26,213 bases of DNA from positions 1 through 26,213 of the forward strand of contig CASBHZ010000042.1 in the NCBI GenBank assembly GCA_949123685.1, written 5' to 3'. This DNA comes from an uncultured Bacteroidales bacterium. Its GTDB lineage: Bacteria; Bacteroidota; Bacteroidia; Bacteroidales; Muribaculaceae. Both the position numbers and the translations under genes were made by a program. Under the pieces are notes generated by a model. That model did not search any database and had not been told where the DNA came from. It saw only the letters and a program-made list of their open reading frames with translations. This document shows, one piece after another, positions 7,449-17,290 of this stretch; the first letter of the stretch is position 1; each line of letters starts with the position of its first letter.

Positions 7449-10400
7449 ATGGCGAAATTCTTTACTTATCCATTATTGGCGGCTGCCTTAAGTTTTGCGA
7501 CACCATCCTTTGCACAGGATACGCAAAATGTGAAGTTATTCTCCTTCACGGTAGACCGTTCGGCTGTGGAGAGCAAACTTGTGTTCTCGATTTCTGCCAC
7601 CGACGGGCAGTCGGTGCAGGTGGACTGGGGAAACGGCACCCTGTCCAATCCGGTAACTCTGGCTAACTATGATGATGACGGATGGGTTTTCACGAGTGTT
7701 GAAGGCGAGATAGCCGGAACTAATGTAACGGTATATGGCTCAGATCCGAAATCAATCAATTATCTTTCAATTAACTGGGATACCTCAGACGATCCCGATG
7801 CAAAGCTAAAGTCTATAGATGTTTCCCTCCTGTCGGGGGTTAAGGATCTTGATGTCTCCAAGAATGTTATCGGTAGCCTTGACCTGTCTGCTTGCACGGC
7901 TCTTACAAGTTTGACGGCAAATGACAACCAGTTGAAAACCCTTACTTTGCCGGAAAGCGATGTGCTGAAAACGGTTAACGTTTCAAATAGCATAAATATA
8001 ACTACGGGAGAGCCTAATGCGGGCGCCGGCAACAATCAGGTTTTGGGAAGTAAATGGGGTAATGCACCCAAATTGTCTTCTCTTAACCTTGCCGGAAATC
8101 TTGAGTCTGAGATGGGGTTTCTTAAAAGTTTCGATATTTCAAAAAATGTAGAGCTTGCCACACTTAATATCAACTTCTGTGGCATTTCCAAGATTGACTT
8201 GTCTCCATTCACCAAGCTCAAGACATTTAACGCGGCATTCAACAACCTCCATGATGTGGACCTTTCCAAAATGGTTGTAAAGGATGGCACCGTATTCCTT
8301 CAGAATAATGTTCTGCAGACAATAACGATGCCGGACCTGTCAGGCGCGGACAAGATGAACCGTCTGAATGTTGCCAACAATTACCTGACTTTTGCGACTC
8401 TTCCTGTTCCCGGTTCTACTTCTAATGCCAATAACTACATATTTGCCCCTCAAGGTGATGTGAAGACTCCTATGGCTTTCAACAATACAGTCGATTTCAC
8501 ATCTTTGGCAAAAGTTGGCGACACAGCTTCGGTTTTTGTATGGAAGAAAGGCGATGCCGAACTCCCTCAAACGGCTTATACGGCTGCCGATGGCGTATTC
8601 ACTTTCAAAGAGAACGTGGAGGATGTATATTGTGTGATAACCAACGACGCTTTCAATGGTCTTACACTTACAACCACTCCCGCTTCTTCTCCGGCACTCC
8701 TGCCGAAAATGCTTTCCATGGAACTGATTGCAGAACCCGGTGCTCTTGAAGCTGTGGCTCCTATTTCCTTGTCATTCGGTTCAACTGCCGAGGATGTTCA
8801 GGATGTTTATATTGACTGGGGTAATGGAACTCCTGTGCTTACCACGCTTGAGAAAGATACTTGGGGAGACCCGATCGCGATCGAGCAGCCGGTGTTGGGT
8901 GATAAGATCGTCGTTTATGGAGATCCTGTCTCAATCAATTCATTGTCATGCACCGGTAGCTATGACTGGGCTACGGGCAATCCTAATGGAATGCTTGTTT
9001 CAAAAATAGATCTTTCGGCTCTTACAGGTCTTGTGGAACTTAATCTCAAGAATAATCGTCTGCAGGATGTTGACCTGACTGCAAACAAGAACCTAAAGAA
9101 AGTGGTGCTGACCTCTAACAAGATTGCTAAATTCGATGCGGATCTTCCCGAACTTACTTATCTTGACCTTGCCAACTATGGCTCTAACGCCGACAAGAAG
9201 TATGGCGACAATGCGCTGACGGCAATAGACTTCGCCAAGCTACCAAAGCTGGAAACTCTATATGTTTCATACACCGGATACAAGCTTGATTTCACGGCAG
9301 TCCCCAACCTTAAGAATGTGTATGCCATCGCTAACGGCATGGAGTCCGTAGACTTGAGCAAAAGCGTGGCTTTGACATATCTGACGTTGAATTATAACGC
9401 CCTTGAGACTCTTGACGCATCGGCAATTACAGGAAAGGCTAATATTTTTGCGACCAACAACAATTTGAAATCTGTTAAGGTTGTCAAGAATTTAGGTAAT
9501 GTAAATCTTTCTAACAACAATCTTACGTTTGCAACCCTTCCTGCTGTTGATGCCGTGAGCGGTACTCTTTATTTTTCTCCGCAGAAACCGATGGCTGTCT
9601 CTTCAGTCAATGGCGTGGTTGACTTGTCTTCTCAGGCGAAGGTCGGTGACAAAGAGACTGTATATACTTGGAAACTTAATGATGCTGCAGTTACAGAAGG
9701 TATCAAGGCTGAAAACGGTGTGTTCACTTTCTCTAAATCCGGTGAATATACTTGTGAAATGACCAACGAGGCTTATCCGGAATTGACACTCGTAACAGAT
9801 GTTATAAAGATTGACGCTCCGCAAGGTCCGGCAAAACTCTTCTCTTTCACTGTGGCTCCTGCTGCGGCGGGCAAGACTATGACCCTCAACATTTCGTCTA
9901 CCGACAATCAGAGCGTGCAGGTTGACTGGGGTAACGGAACGCTTTCTGATCCTGTGGCTACAAAGAATTACGACGTGGATTGGGAATATGGCACTCCGAC
10001 GGGCAAAATTGCCGGAACGGCAATTACCGTATACGGTAAAAATGCCGCAACTATCAATAAGCTTGATCTTGGATGGGATAAAGAAGCCGGAGAAGAGACC
10101 AAGATACTCTCTATCGACCTTTCCCCATTGTCGGGCATGGATGATCTGGCAATTTCTTCAAATGCAATCTCTTCCCTTGATTTGACCGGAAACACTTCTC
10201 TTGCCAAACTTTTCATCAACGGTAATAATATTACGGACATCAAGTTCCCTGAAAATTGTGCTATCCTGCGTATTGAAGCTCAGAACACTGCCGATGCCGG
10301 TGAAAACGACTTGTTTAAGGTTGATTTGAGTAAAGCCGCAAAGCTTAATTATATCAATATTAATTTCAATAACAAGGATGCCGAGGCAACGACTATCGAT

Positions 10401-11075
10401 CTCGGTAAAAACGCAGAGCTTGCCACTGTCATGGCAACTGACTGTAACCTTGAGACTATTGATGTTTCCAAACTTGCGAAGCTCGGACAGCTTACCGTAA
10501 ACAACAATAATCTCGCAACTGTGGATGTATCCGTGATGGGAGAAAGAGGACGTCTGTTTGCCATGAACAATAAACTGACTTCACTCACTTTGCCCAAGAA
10601 ACTTGCTGTTTTGAACGTTTCAAACAACAAGTTGACTTTCGCGTCTCTTCCTGCAGCGACTATAGCCGGTACGTATACTTATGACAAGCAGAAACCGATG
10701 GTGGTGGAAGCTGTAGCCGGTAAGGTTGATCTCACTTCGCAGGCTAAGGTAGGTGATGTAGAGACTGTTTTCGCATGGACGGCAAATTCAGAAGAGTTCA
10801 CAGACTTTGCTGTGGCTAACGGTATGATCACTTTCACTAAATCTGCGGAGAATGCTGTCTGCTCTATGACTAACGCAATGCTGCCCAAACTCACGCTGAC
10901 CACGGTTCCGGTTAATGTAACTGTTGACGAATCCGCAGTTACCGAAATTGAGGATGAAAATGCCAATGAACCGGTTGAATATTACAACCTTCAGGGTGTT
11001 AAAGTAAGCGGTAACGAACCCGGCATCTACATCCGCCGTCAAGGCAACAAAACCGAGAAGGTGATCGTGAAATAA
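7449..11075 (+). CDS. secreted three-module leucine-rich-repeat protein with T9SS tail
   Basis: This 1208-residue protein has a signal peptide (MAKFFTYPLLAAALSFATPS, cut after SFA at about residue 22). Three long modules follow, starting near residues 29, 417 and 793. Each opens with a beta-rich domain containing the phrase D-W-G-N-G-T (VQVDWGNGT, VYIDWGNGT, VQVDWGNGT). It continues into leucine-rich repeats of the form LxSLDLSxNxxLxxL. It ends in an Ig-like stretch around LTFATLP and KVGDxxxVFxW. The C-terminus (about 1177-1208; YYNLQGVKVS, GIYIRRQGNK, KVIVK) is a type A-like T9SS sorting domain, so the protein is probably anchored on or released from the cell surface. The overall plan is like BspA/internalin-type surface adhesins. 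The ligand is unknown. It has its own promoter and terminator. Confidence 0.85.
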   Translation: MAKFFTYPLLAAALSFATPSFAQDTQNVKLFSFTVDRSAVESKLVFSISATDGQSVQVDWGNGTLSNPVTLANYDDDGWVFTSVEGEIAGTNVTVYGSDPKSINYLSINWDTSDDPDAKLKSIDVSLLSGVKDLDVSKNVIGSLDLSACTALTSLTANDNQLKTLTLPESDVLKTVNVSNSINITTGEPNAGAGNNQVLGSKWGNAPKLSSLNLAGNLESEMGFLKSFDISKNVELATLNINFCGISKIDLSPFTKLKTFNAAFNNLHDVDLSKMVVKDGTVFLQNNVLQTITMPDLSGADKMNRLNVANNYLTFATLPVPGSTSNANNYIFAPQGDVKTPMAFNNTVDFTSLAKVGDTASVFVWKKGDAELPQTAYTAADGVFTFKENVEDVYCVITNDAFNGLTLTTTPASSPALLPKMLSMELIAEPGALEAVAPISLSFGSTAEDVQDVYIDWGNGTPVLTTLEKDTWGDPIAIEQPVLGDKIVVYGDPVSINSLSCTGSYDWATGNPNGMLVSKIDLSALTGLVELNLKNNRLQDVDLTANKNLKKVVLTSNKIAKFDADLPELTYLDLANYGSNADKKYGDNALTAIDFAKLPKLETLYVSYTGYKLDFTAVPNLKNVYAIANGMESVDLSKSVALTYLTLNYNALETLDASAITGKANIFATNNNLKSVKVVKNLGNVNLSNNNLTFATLPAVDAVSGTLYFSPQKPMAVSSVNGVVDLSSQAKVGDKETVYTWKLNDAAVTEGIKAENGVFTFSKSGEYTCEMTNEAYPELTLVTDVIKIDAPQGPAKLFSFTVAPAAAGKTMTLNISSTDNQSVQVDWGNGTLSDPVATKNYDVDWEYGTPTGKIAGTAITVYGKNAATINKLDLGWDKEAGEETKILSIDLSPLSGMDDLAISSNAISSLDLTGNTSLAKLFINGNNITDIKFPENCAILRIEAQNTADAGENDLFKVDLSKAAKLNYININFNNKDAEATTIDLGKNAELATVMATDCNLETIDVSKLAKLGQLTVNNNNLATVDVSVMGERGRLFAMNNKLTSLTLPKKLAVLNVSNNKLTFASLPAATIAGTYTYDKQKPMVVEAVAGKVDLTSQAKVGDVETVFAWTANSEEFTDFAVANGMITFTKSAENAVCSMTNAMLPKLTLTTVPVNVTVDESAVTEIEDENANEPVEYYNLQGVKVSGNEPGIYIRRQGNKTEKVIVK

Positions 11076-11114
11076 AGTAAGAAATAATACAGGCGCCCCT
11101 TTGTGACGCTTGTT

Positions 11115-11170
11115 GATACGGGAAGGTCCCATAATACTCAAAATGAGTATTATGGGACCTTTTCTGTATC
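11115..11170 (+). terminator. long intrinsic terminator hairpin
   Basis: A perfect 18-bp stem (left arm AAGGTCCCATAATACTCA at 11123-11140, loop AAA, right arm 11144-11161) is followed by further T residues. The stem is extended after an internal bulge by GATAC (11115-11119) pairing with GTATC (11166-11170). It lies 48 bp after the stop of the leucine-rich-repeat gene. The near-symmetric A/T flanks would also allow some activity on the other strand. Confidence 0.9.
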
Positions 11171-11505
11171 ATTCCCTCTCACATGCCAATTATGCTATAT
11201 CTCCTCAAGAAAAATCTGCACCAAGCTTGCGACCCCAAATTAACTTTTATTCTAAACAGCTTCTAACTCTCCCTTTTTAACAGTTTCTTAAATCCTCAGA
11301 ATCAAGGAGGTTTTGAGCCGATTAAAATGCGATATTTAAAATTTATACGAATTTTAATTAAAAACTTGTAAACATTGTAGTGAATTTCTTAAAAATTAGT
11401 TAAATGCATTGGGTTTTAGGTAGATTTATACATTTTAATTGAAAATCTTTCGTTATCTTTGCTAATAAAGATCATTCTTATTCATAATCCTTCTAACCTA
11501 ATTGT
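11171..11505. other. AT-rich intergenic region
   Basis: This 335-bp gap has no credible reading frame. It contains a -7-like element at 11454-11461. It also has two related phrases 24 bp apart, TAAACAGCTTCTA (11253-11265) and TTAACAGTTTCTTA (11277-11290). A strongly A/T-rich stretch runs from about 11320 to 11450. No RNA gene is recognised. Confidence 0.6.
11454..11461 (+). promoter_or_regulatory. probable -7 element for the metalloprotease-SusCD unit
   Basis: TATCTTTG is identical to the -7 box at 7339-7346 and lies 44 bp before the ATG at 11506. A TTG at 11439-11441 is closer than the usual -33 distance, so the upstream half is weak. No other good promoter is seen before SusC or SusD, so this one may serve the whole run to 21590. 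Confidence 0.55.
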
Positions 11506-14136
11506 ATGTATATGAACCTAAGATCTGCACACTATGCGATTGCCGCTTTCCTGACAGTTGGAGCGCTCTGTTCGTCGCAACCCGCAGAAGCCAAGAAGAA
11601 AAAGAAGTTGGAACTCCCGAAAACAGAACTTTCGGGCGCAGCCAAAGACAGCGTTGAGTTTCACAAGAAGCTCAAGGGAGCTACCGTGGCGCGAGGTATG
11701 TTCAATACATATCTTGATAAGAAAGGTAAATTGTTTTTTGAAATCCCAGACTCTGTATTGGGTAAGACATATATGCTCGTGAACCGCGTTAATTCATTGT
11801 CGCAGACCAATGACTGGGTTGCCGGTCAAGTGGTGTCGTCTCGGTTGATACGCTTCTCGCGCAATGACAACAATCTTTTCATCACTCTTCCTCAGTCTAC
11901 GAGTGTAGTGAAGGATGATGATCCCATCCGTGCCTCTTTCGACCTTAACTTTTCGGAGCCTATACTCAAGTCTTTCAAGATAGATCACAAGGGTAACGGT
12001 AAGATATATGTCGATGTCACCTCGTTCTTTGCAGGTAACGAGAAATCGATTTCCCCGATCAAGGAAGCTAATCCACTATCCAAGCTTCTCGGCGGTAAGG
12101 ACGGAATCAAGGGCACATATTATGCCGATGGATCAGGAGTGATTTCCGCAAAATCGTTCCCGCAGAATGTGGAGATAAAAAGCCGTCTGGCTTATACCAC
12201 TCCCACTGCCGCTAATCCGTATACGGTTACAATGTCGCGCAATATTGTGCAGCTTCCAGATGATCCCATGCCTGTCCGCTTTCATGACAAGCGTGTCGGT
12301 TTCTTCTCGGAATATAAGAACCTCTATTCTTCCAAACTTGACGGCACCAAGACTTATGAGATCATAAACCGTCATCGTCTGGAACCGAAGGATGAAGATC
12401 GCGAGGCTTATTTTGCAGGAAAGCTTGTGGAGCCTAAAAAGAAGATCGTATTTTACGTGGATTCCGCTTTTCCCGAAAAATGGCGTCCTGCCGTGAAGGA
12501 GGGTATCGAATATTGGAACACGGCTTTTGAGGCTGCCGGTTTTAAAAATGCTATAGAGGCACGTGACTATCCCAAGAATGACCCGGATTTTGATCCGGAC
12601 GATATCCGTTATTCCTGCATCCGCTATTGTGTAACACCTACCGCCAACGCCATGGGACCATCTTATGCCGATCCACGCACAGGCGAGATTCTCGGCGCGG
12701 ATGTGATTTGGTATCATAATATCCTCAACCTTGTGCACAATTGGCGTTTCACACAGACAGGTGCTGTCGATCCTCGTGTGCGCAAACCGGTGTTTGACGA
12801 TGACGTGATGCATGAGTCGCTCACTTATGTAGCCGCGCATGAGATAGGTCACTGTCTCGGACTTATGCACAATATGGGGGCTTCCCATTCGTTCTCTCTC
12901 GATAACCTCCGTGATCCCGCTTTCACTCAGAAACATGGCACGACGCCTTCAATCATGGACTATGCACGCAATAATTTCGTTGCCCAGCCGGGCGATATGG
13001 AGCGTGGCGTGCGCCTGACTCCTCCCCCCGTAGGCGTATATGACATATATGCCATCAATTGGGGTTATCGCCTGATTCCGGGTGCCGACACTCCTGAAAA
13101 GGAGAAGGCTACGCTCGACCGCTGGATAGCAGAGAAAGCCGGTGACCCGATGTATGAGTTCGGAGCGCAGCAGTTCCTCGGGCTTGTTGACCCGACAGAC
13201 CAGACTGAAGATCTCGGTAACGACCATATCAAAGCCGGAGACTTGGCGATATCTAATCTCAAGATAATCATGAATAATCTTGAAGACTGGGCGGGAGAGC
13301 CGGGAGAGGATTTTGAACTTCTTTCGGATAAATATAAGGCTATGTGCTCGCAATATCTCCGTCATGTGGGTCATGTGTATCCATATATCGGAGGTGTAGA
13401 GTTCAAGGAGATACGTCAGGGCGCAAAGGATAATGGTGCCCAGCGCAATTTCATTCCGAAAGCGAAGCAACGCGAAGCTATGAAATGGCTGCTGAATCAG
13501 GCGCGCACAAGCGACTGGATGGTTCCAGCCAAGCTGATTGCAAAATTCGAGGAGCCTTATCAGTTCCGCGACAAGATGCAGCGCAATGTGGTTGCCTGCC
13601 TGTTTATCTCTACCAACCTGCAACGCATAAAAGAGGGTGGCGAACTTGATCCAAAAGTGAATTATACGCTTCCCGAATATATTGCCGAAGCTTATGACGG
13701 AGTTTTCGAGGCAACAAAGAAAGGTAAGGCTCTCAATGCTACCGAGCGTAACATGCAGCAAGCTGCAATCGACGTGATGACCACATATTCGGGTCTCAAG
13801 CCTAAGGAAGCAAAGTCTTCCCGCTCCTTTGCAGAAGAGGGTGCAATGACGGTAGTGGATGAATTTGCCGAGTTTATGGCTCTTTCCACCCTTCCGGAAT
13901 TTCCATGCGGATTTTCGGCTTGTCAGGCGCATGAAGACGGGGATCACTCTTTCTTCCGTCTCCTTCTCAACCAGACACCGCTTCCCACAACGGAATTGCG
14001 TCCGATGATGACCTCTCTCCTACGCAAGACGCAGAACCTTTACAAGACACGTCGTGCGTCTACTGCCGACGCTGCCACCCGTGACTTCTACGACTATCAG
14101 ATCCTTGCGATAGAGCGTACGCTCAACGGCAAGTAA
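11506..14136 (+). CDS. secreted zinc-dependent metalloprotease (DUF5117/DUF5118/DUF4953 type)
   Basis: This 876-residue protein begins with a signal peptide cut near AEA (about residue 30), followed by a lysine-rich patch. The catalytic signature is HEIGHCLGLMHN, with zinc ligands H445, H449 and H455 and catalytic E446. A Met-turn-like SIMDY follows at 482-486. Together these make an extended metzincin-like site. The arrangement matches a large Bacteroidota family in which DUF5118- and DUF5117-type regions precede the zincin domain; these names are from memory of the family. It lacks a T9SS tail, so it is probably periplasmic or exported by another route. It is 27 nt upstream of SusC and likely cotranscribed with it, which suggests it processes peptides for that transporter. 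The start may be ATG 11506 or the ATG two codons on. Confidence 0.9.
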   Translation: MYMNLRSAHYAIAAFLTVGALCSSQPAEAKKKKKLELPKTELSGAAKDSVEFHKKLKGATVARGMFNTYLDKKGKLFFEIPDSVLGKTYMLVNRVNSLSQTNDWVAGQVVSSRLIRFSRNDNNLFITLPQSTSVVKDDDPIRASFDLNFSEPILKSFKIDHKGNGKIYVDVTSFFAGNEKSISPIKEANPLSKLLGGKDGIKGTYYADGSGVISAKSFPQNVEIKSRLAYTTPTAANPYTVTMSRNIVQLPDDPMPVRFHDKRVGFFSEYKNLYSSKLDGTKTYEIINRHRLEPKDEDREAYFAGKLVEPKKKIVFYVDSAFPEKWRPAVKEGIEYWNTAFEAAGFKNAIEARDYPKNDPDFDPDDIRYSCIRYCVTPTANAMGPSYADPRTGEILGADVIWYHNILNLVHNWRFTQTGAVDPRVRKPVFDDDVMHESLTYVAAHEIGHCLGLMHNMGASHSFSLDNLRDPAFTQKHGTTPSIMDYARNNFVAQPGDMERGVRLTPPPVGVYDIYAINWGYRLIPGADTPEKEKATLDRWIAEKAGDPMYEFGAQQFLGLVDPTDQTEDLGNDHIKAGDLAISNLKIIMNNLEDWAGEPGEDFELLSDKYKAMCSQYLRHVGHVYPYIGGVEFKEIRQGAKDNGAQRNFIPKAKQREAMKWLLNQARTSDWMVPAKLIAKFEEPYQFRDKMQRNVVACLFISTNLQRIKEGGELDPKVNYTLPEYIAEAYDGVFEATKKGKALNATERNMQQAAIDVMTTYSGLKPKEAKSSRSFAEEGAMTVVDEFAEFMALSTLPEFPCGFSACQAHEDGDHSFFRLLLNQTPLPTTELRPMMTSLLRKTQNLYKTRRASTADAATRDFYDYQILAIERTLNGK

Positions 14137-14163
14137 TATATTAATAGAACTAATCAGATATAA

Positions 14164-17100
14164 ATGAGATCCATCCTGTCAATATTTTTTCTCTGCCTCG
14201 CGGCTATGGCGGCTTTCGCACAGTCCGCGCCGGTCTCCGGCATCGTGGTGGATGAGAAGGGAGAACCCCTGATCGGAGTCACTGTCAAGGTGAGTGGGAC
14301 CACAATCGGAACCTCTACCGACATTGACGGTAAGTTTACAATAAATATGCCCGGTAAAAAGGGAGTGCTGATATTTTCTTATGTCGGATATCGTCCGAAG
14401 AATATAGATGTCGCTTCGGGGCAAAAAATCGAGACCGTTAAGTTAGAGCCTACTACGGGAGATCTTGACGAGCTCGTGGTTATCGGTTACGGCACAGCCA
14501 AGAAGAGTTCGTTGACCTCTTCCGTAGAGGTGGTGTCGGGTGAAGAACTGACCAAGATTCCGGCTATGAACGTAGACGAGTCTCTTGCCGGTCAGATTCC
14601 CGGACTCGGTGTCATGTCGAATAACGGTGACCCGTCGTCTAATGCAGAGGCTTCAATATCTATTCGCGGTAACAACGGAAGCCCGTTGCTCGTGATAGAC
14701 GGCGTGCCTCGTCTCGGCACCAATACCGGCGACGGGGAGATGCGTCTCTCCGACTTGAACCCGGATGATATCGAAAGCATATCTATCCTTAAGGATGCTG
14801 CCGCTTCGGCTGTTTACGGAGCGCGTGCGGCAAATGGCGTTATCCTCGTGCAGACAAAGCGCGGCAAGGATGGCGGCAGGGCGCGTGTAAATTTCCGCGG
14901 ACAGTTCAACTTCCAGGAGGCTACGTATCTTCCCAAGTTCCTTGACGGCTACCAGTTTGCGGAACTTTATAACCGTGTGGTAGAGGAGTCGGGAAGCGAT
15001 GTCTATACTAAATATGATCTTGACGCGATCCGTTCCAATCCAAACCTGTATGGAAACGAGAACCTGCTTAACTATCTCGACAAGTGGGGACACTCGCAGC
15101 GCTACACCCTTTCGGTTTCGGGTGGTGTTAAGTCTGTGCGCTATTTTGTGTCGGCAGGTTATACGAATACGAAAGGTCTGTATTCTAACGTGAGCAGGGA
15201 CAGGTTCAACTATTCGGCAAAGGTTGACGCAGACCTCTTCAAGGGTCTTTCAATGTCGGTTGACCTTACCGGAAATGTGTCTTCCAACAAAAATTCATCA
15301 TACACTACGATTGATGCGGCTTATAGTTTCTCTCCGTTGCAGGTGCTCCGCTTCACTGACGGCAATCTTGCCAGCATCGAAGGTTCCAACCCCCTTATCA
15401 ACGTGGAAGGTCTCGGCGGTTACAACAAGGTGAAATCGGATTACCATACCATCAATGCCCAGTTACGCTATAAGATTCCGGGTGTTGACGGTCTGCAGGT
15501 CTACCTTAAGGGGACTCTTGACCTCAACCACCAGAACTCTTCGGAATATCGTAAGCCGGTTACGCTCTATCTATATGACGAAGCTACCGGAACGACTTCC
15601 ATCGATTCCAAAACCGTGTATCCCAACGCGAAAATCTCGCTTAAGGACAGGTGGCAGACAATCAACAACAAGCTTGTGGAGTTGGGCGTGAACTATAACC
15701 ACACGTTTGCGGAGAAGCATGATGTCTCCGGGCTGCTTGTTGCGAATTATCAGGATTACAACAATAAGTATATCAACGGCACAAATCCTAATCTTCCGGG
15801 TCAATACCCGGAGATCATCGGATCTACTTCCACCGGACAGCTTGTCGGATCGGAATATTATAGCCAGAGGGCTTCGCTTGTCGGTCGTGCCACATATGGT
15901 TACGCATCGCGTTATTTCGCGGAGTTTAGTTTCCGTGTTGACGGTTCCACGCGTTTTGCGCCTGCACATCGATGGGGTTTCTTCCCGACGCTTTCTGCAT
16001 CGTGGGTCATATCAAATGAGAAATTTTTCGAAAGTATCTCCGGCGACATGATGTCGTTCGCCAAATTGCGCGGTTCTGTAGGTATCCTCGGTGATGACGG
16101 CGGTGTGGGAGATTACAGCTATCTTAAGCAATATATGTTCAGTCCGAACGGAGGTTATCCAATAGGTGGCAATTTCGCTCCCGGTATCATGATTTCCACC
16201 GGTACGATACCCAACGAGAATCTTCAGTGGGGTAAATCTAAAGACTGGAACGTGGGTCTTGACCTCGGTTTCTGGAATAACCGTGTTAACGCTACCGTTG
16301 AATATTATCAACGTTACCGCACTAACCTTGTGACAAGCGCACCGTCATATCTGTTCCCGCCGTCAGTAGGTAATGACGGCTCTGTGCCGAACATAAATAT
16401 CGGTAAGATACGTTTCCAGGGTTGGGATTTCTCTGTCAAGCACCTGAACACTGTGGGTGATTTCAAATATAGCGTGGGCGTGAATCTCTCGGTATCCAAC
16501 AATAAGGTGCTCGATTATGGAGACGAGTCTGCGGAGCTGCCCAATTTGCGTCGTGCCGGTAAACCATATCTCGTATGGTCGCTTTATGAGGCTGCCGGAC
16601 TTTTCCAGAGCTATGAAGAGATAGCCAACTGGCCCGTTGATCAGGATGGCATGGGCAATGCCACTCTCGCTCCCGGTGACATCAAGTATGTTGATCAGGA
16701 TGGAGATAAAGTGCTGACGTCAAACGACCGTGTGTATGTGAAAAATTCTTCGCGTCCAGACCTGAATTATGGTATCAGCCTTTCGGCATCATGGAAGGGT
16801 ATATATATGTCGGCACAGTTCCAAGGTGTTGCAGGATATAACCAGAAGATCACTGAACTGTATACGCTTGAAAGCCGTTCGCTCCAGCGCTTCCAGGATT
16901 ATCATATGACCAATACCTGGACTCCTGAAAATCCGGGAGCGGAATATCCCAGACTGAAATTTGCTTCGTCAAGCGATAACAACCGCAAAGAGAGCACATT
17001 CTGGGTTAAGGAATGCGACTTCCTGCGTCTAAAGGCTCTGACCATAGGTTATCGTTTCCCCTCGAAATGGTTGAAGAGGGCAAAGATATCTTCGCTTGAT

Positions 17101-17220
17101 GTTGCACTCCAAGGCGGTAACCTCTTCACGATTTCTTCGCTCCATAATATGGATCCGGAGTCGTTGCGTGGCTATCCACTCTCCCGCACGTATGGCGTGA
17201 CACTTAACTTCGGTTTGTAG
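14164..17220 (+). CDS. SusC/RagA-family TonB-dependent outer membrane transporter
   Basis: This 1018-residue protein has a signal peptide (cut near AFA, residue 19) and then a CarboxypepD_reg-like domain at about 22-95 (VSGIVVDEKGEPLIGVTVKV). A TonB-box region follows near 100-112 (DELVVIGYGTAKKSSL). The plug lies at about 115-235, with SISIRGNNGSPLLVIDGVPR and the SusC-typical ESISILKDAAASAVYGARAA. A 22-strand-type barrel runs to the C-terminus. SusC proteins import oligosaccharides or peptides together with a SusD lid, powered by TonB. The paired SusD follows after 70 bp and a metalloprotease precedes it, so a peptide substrate (as in RagAB) is more likely than a glycan. That is inference from the neighbours. 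Confidence 0.97.
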   Translation: MRSILSIFFLCLAAMAAFAQSAPVSGIVVDEKGEPLIGVTVKVSGTTIGTSTDIDGKFTINMPGKKGVLIFSYVGYRPKNIDVASGQKIETVKLEPTTGDLDELVVIGYGTAKKSSLTSSVEVVSGEELTKIPAMNVDESLAGQIPGLGVMSNNGDPSSNAEASISIRGNNGSPLLVIDGVPRLGTNTGDGEMRLSDLNPDDIESISILKDAAASAVYGARAANGVILVQTKRGKDGGRARVNFRGQFNFQEATYLPKFLDGYQFAELYNRVVEESGSDVYTKYDLDAIRSNPNLYGNENLLNYLDKWGHSQRYTLSVSGGVKSVRYFVSAGYTNTKGLYSNVSRDRFNYSAKVDADLFKGLSMSVDLTGNVSSNKNSSYTTIDAAYSFSPLQVLRFTDGNLASIEGSNPLINVEGLGGYNKVKSDYHTINAQLRYKIPGVDGLQVYLKGTLDLNHQNSSEYRKPVTLYLYDEATGTTSIDSKTVYPNAKISLKDRWQTINNKLVELGVNYNHTFAEKHDVSGLLVANYQDYNNKYINGTNPNLPGQYPEIIGSTSTGQLVGSEYYSQRASLVGRATYGYASRYFAEFSFRVDGSTRFAPAHRWGFFPTLSASWVISNEKFFESISGDMMSFAKLRGSVGILGDDGGVGDYSYLKQYMFSPNGGYPIGGNFAPGIMISTGTIPNENLQWGKSKDWNVGLDLGFWNNRVNATVEYYQRYRTNLVTSAPSYLFPPSVGNDGSVPNINIGKIRFQGWDFSVKHLNTVGDFKYSVGVNLSVSNNKVLDYGDESAELPNLRRAGKPYLVWSLYEAAGLFQSYEEIANWPVDQDGMGNATLAPGDIKYVDQDGDKVLTSNDRVYVKNSSRPDLNYGISLSASWKGIYMSAQFQGVAGYNQKITELYTLESRSLQRFQDYHMTNTWTPENPGAEYPRLKFASSSDNNRKESTFWVKECDFLRLKALTIGYRFPSKWLKRAKISSLDVALQGGNLFTISSLHNMDPESLRGYPLSRTYGVTLNFGL

Positions 17221-17253
17221 TATTGGCGTAACATACACCTAATCTACACAGTT

Positions 17254-17270
17254 ATTATAATTTTTATAAT
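17254..17270. repeat. AT-only inverted repeat between susC and susD
   Basis: ATTATAA-ttt-TTATAAT has 7-bp arms and a 3-nt loop in the 70-bp susC-susD gap. It is a weak hairpin without a GC stem, so it is not a terminator. It could affect processing or the relative expression of the two genes. Confidence 0.45.
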
Positions 17271-17290
17271 CCCTATCTCTTTAAGATAAG

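Noticed and set aside
12561..12571. CACGTG core as a parS site
   Set aside because: It lies inside the metalloprotease gene and the flanks do not make the 16-bp parS palindrome. No parS was found near parAB either.
12133..13947. Long antisense frames (267 and 332 codons) opposite the metalloprotease
   Set aside because: They mirror the codon pattern of the sense gene, have no signals of their own, and the sense strand has a full catalytic domain.
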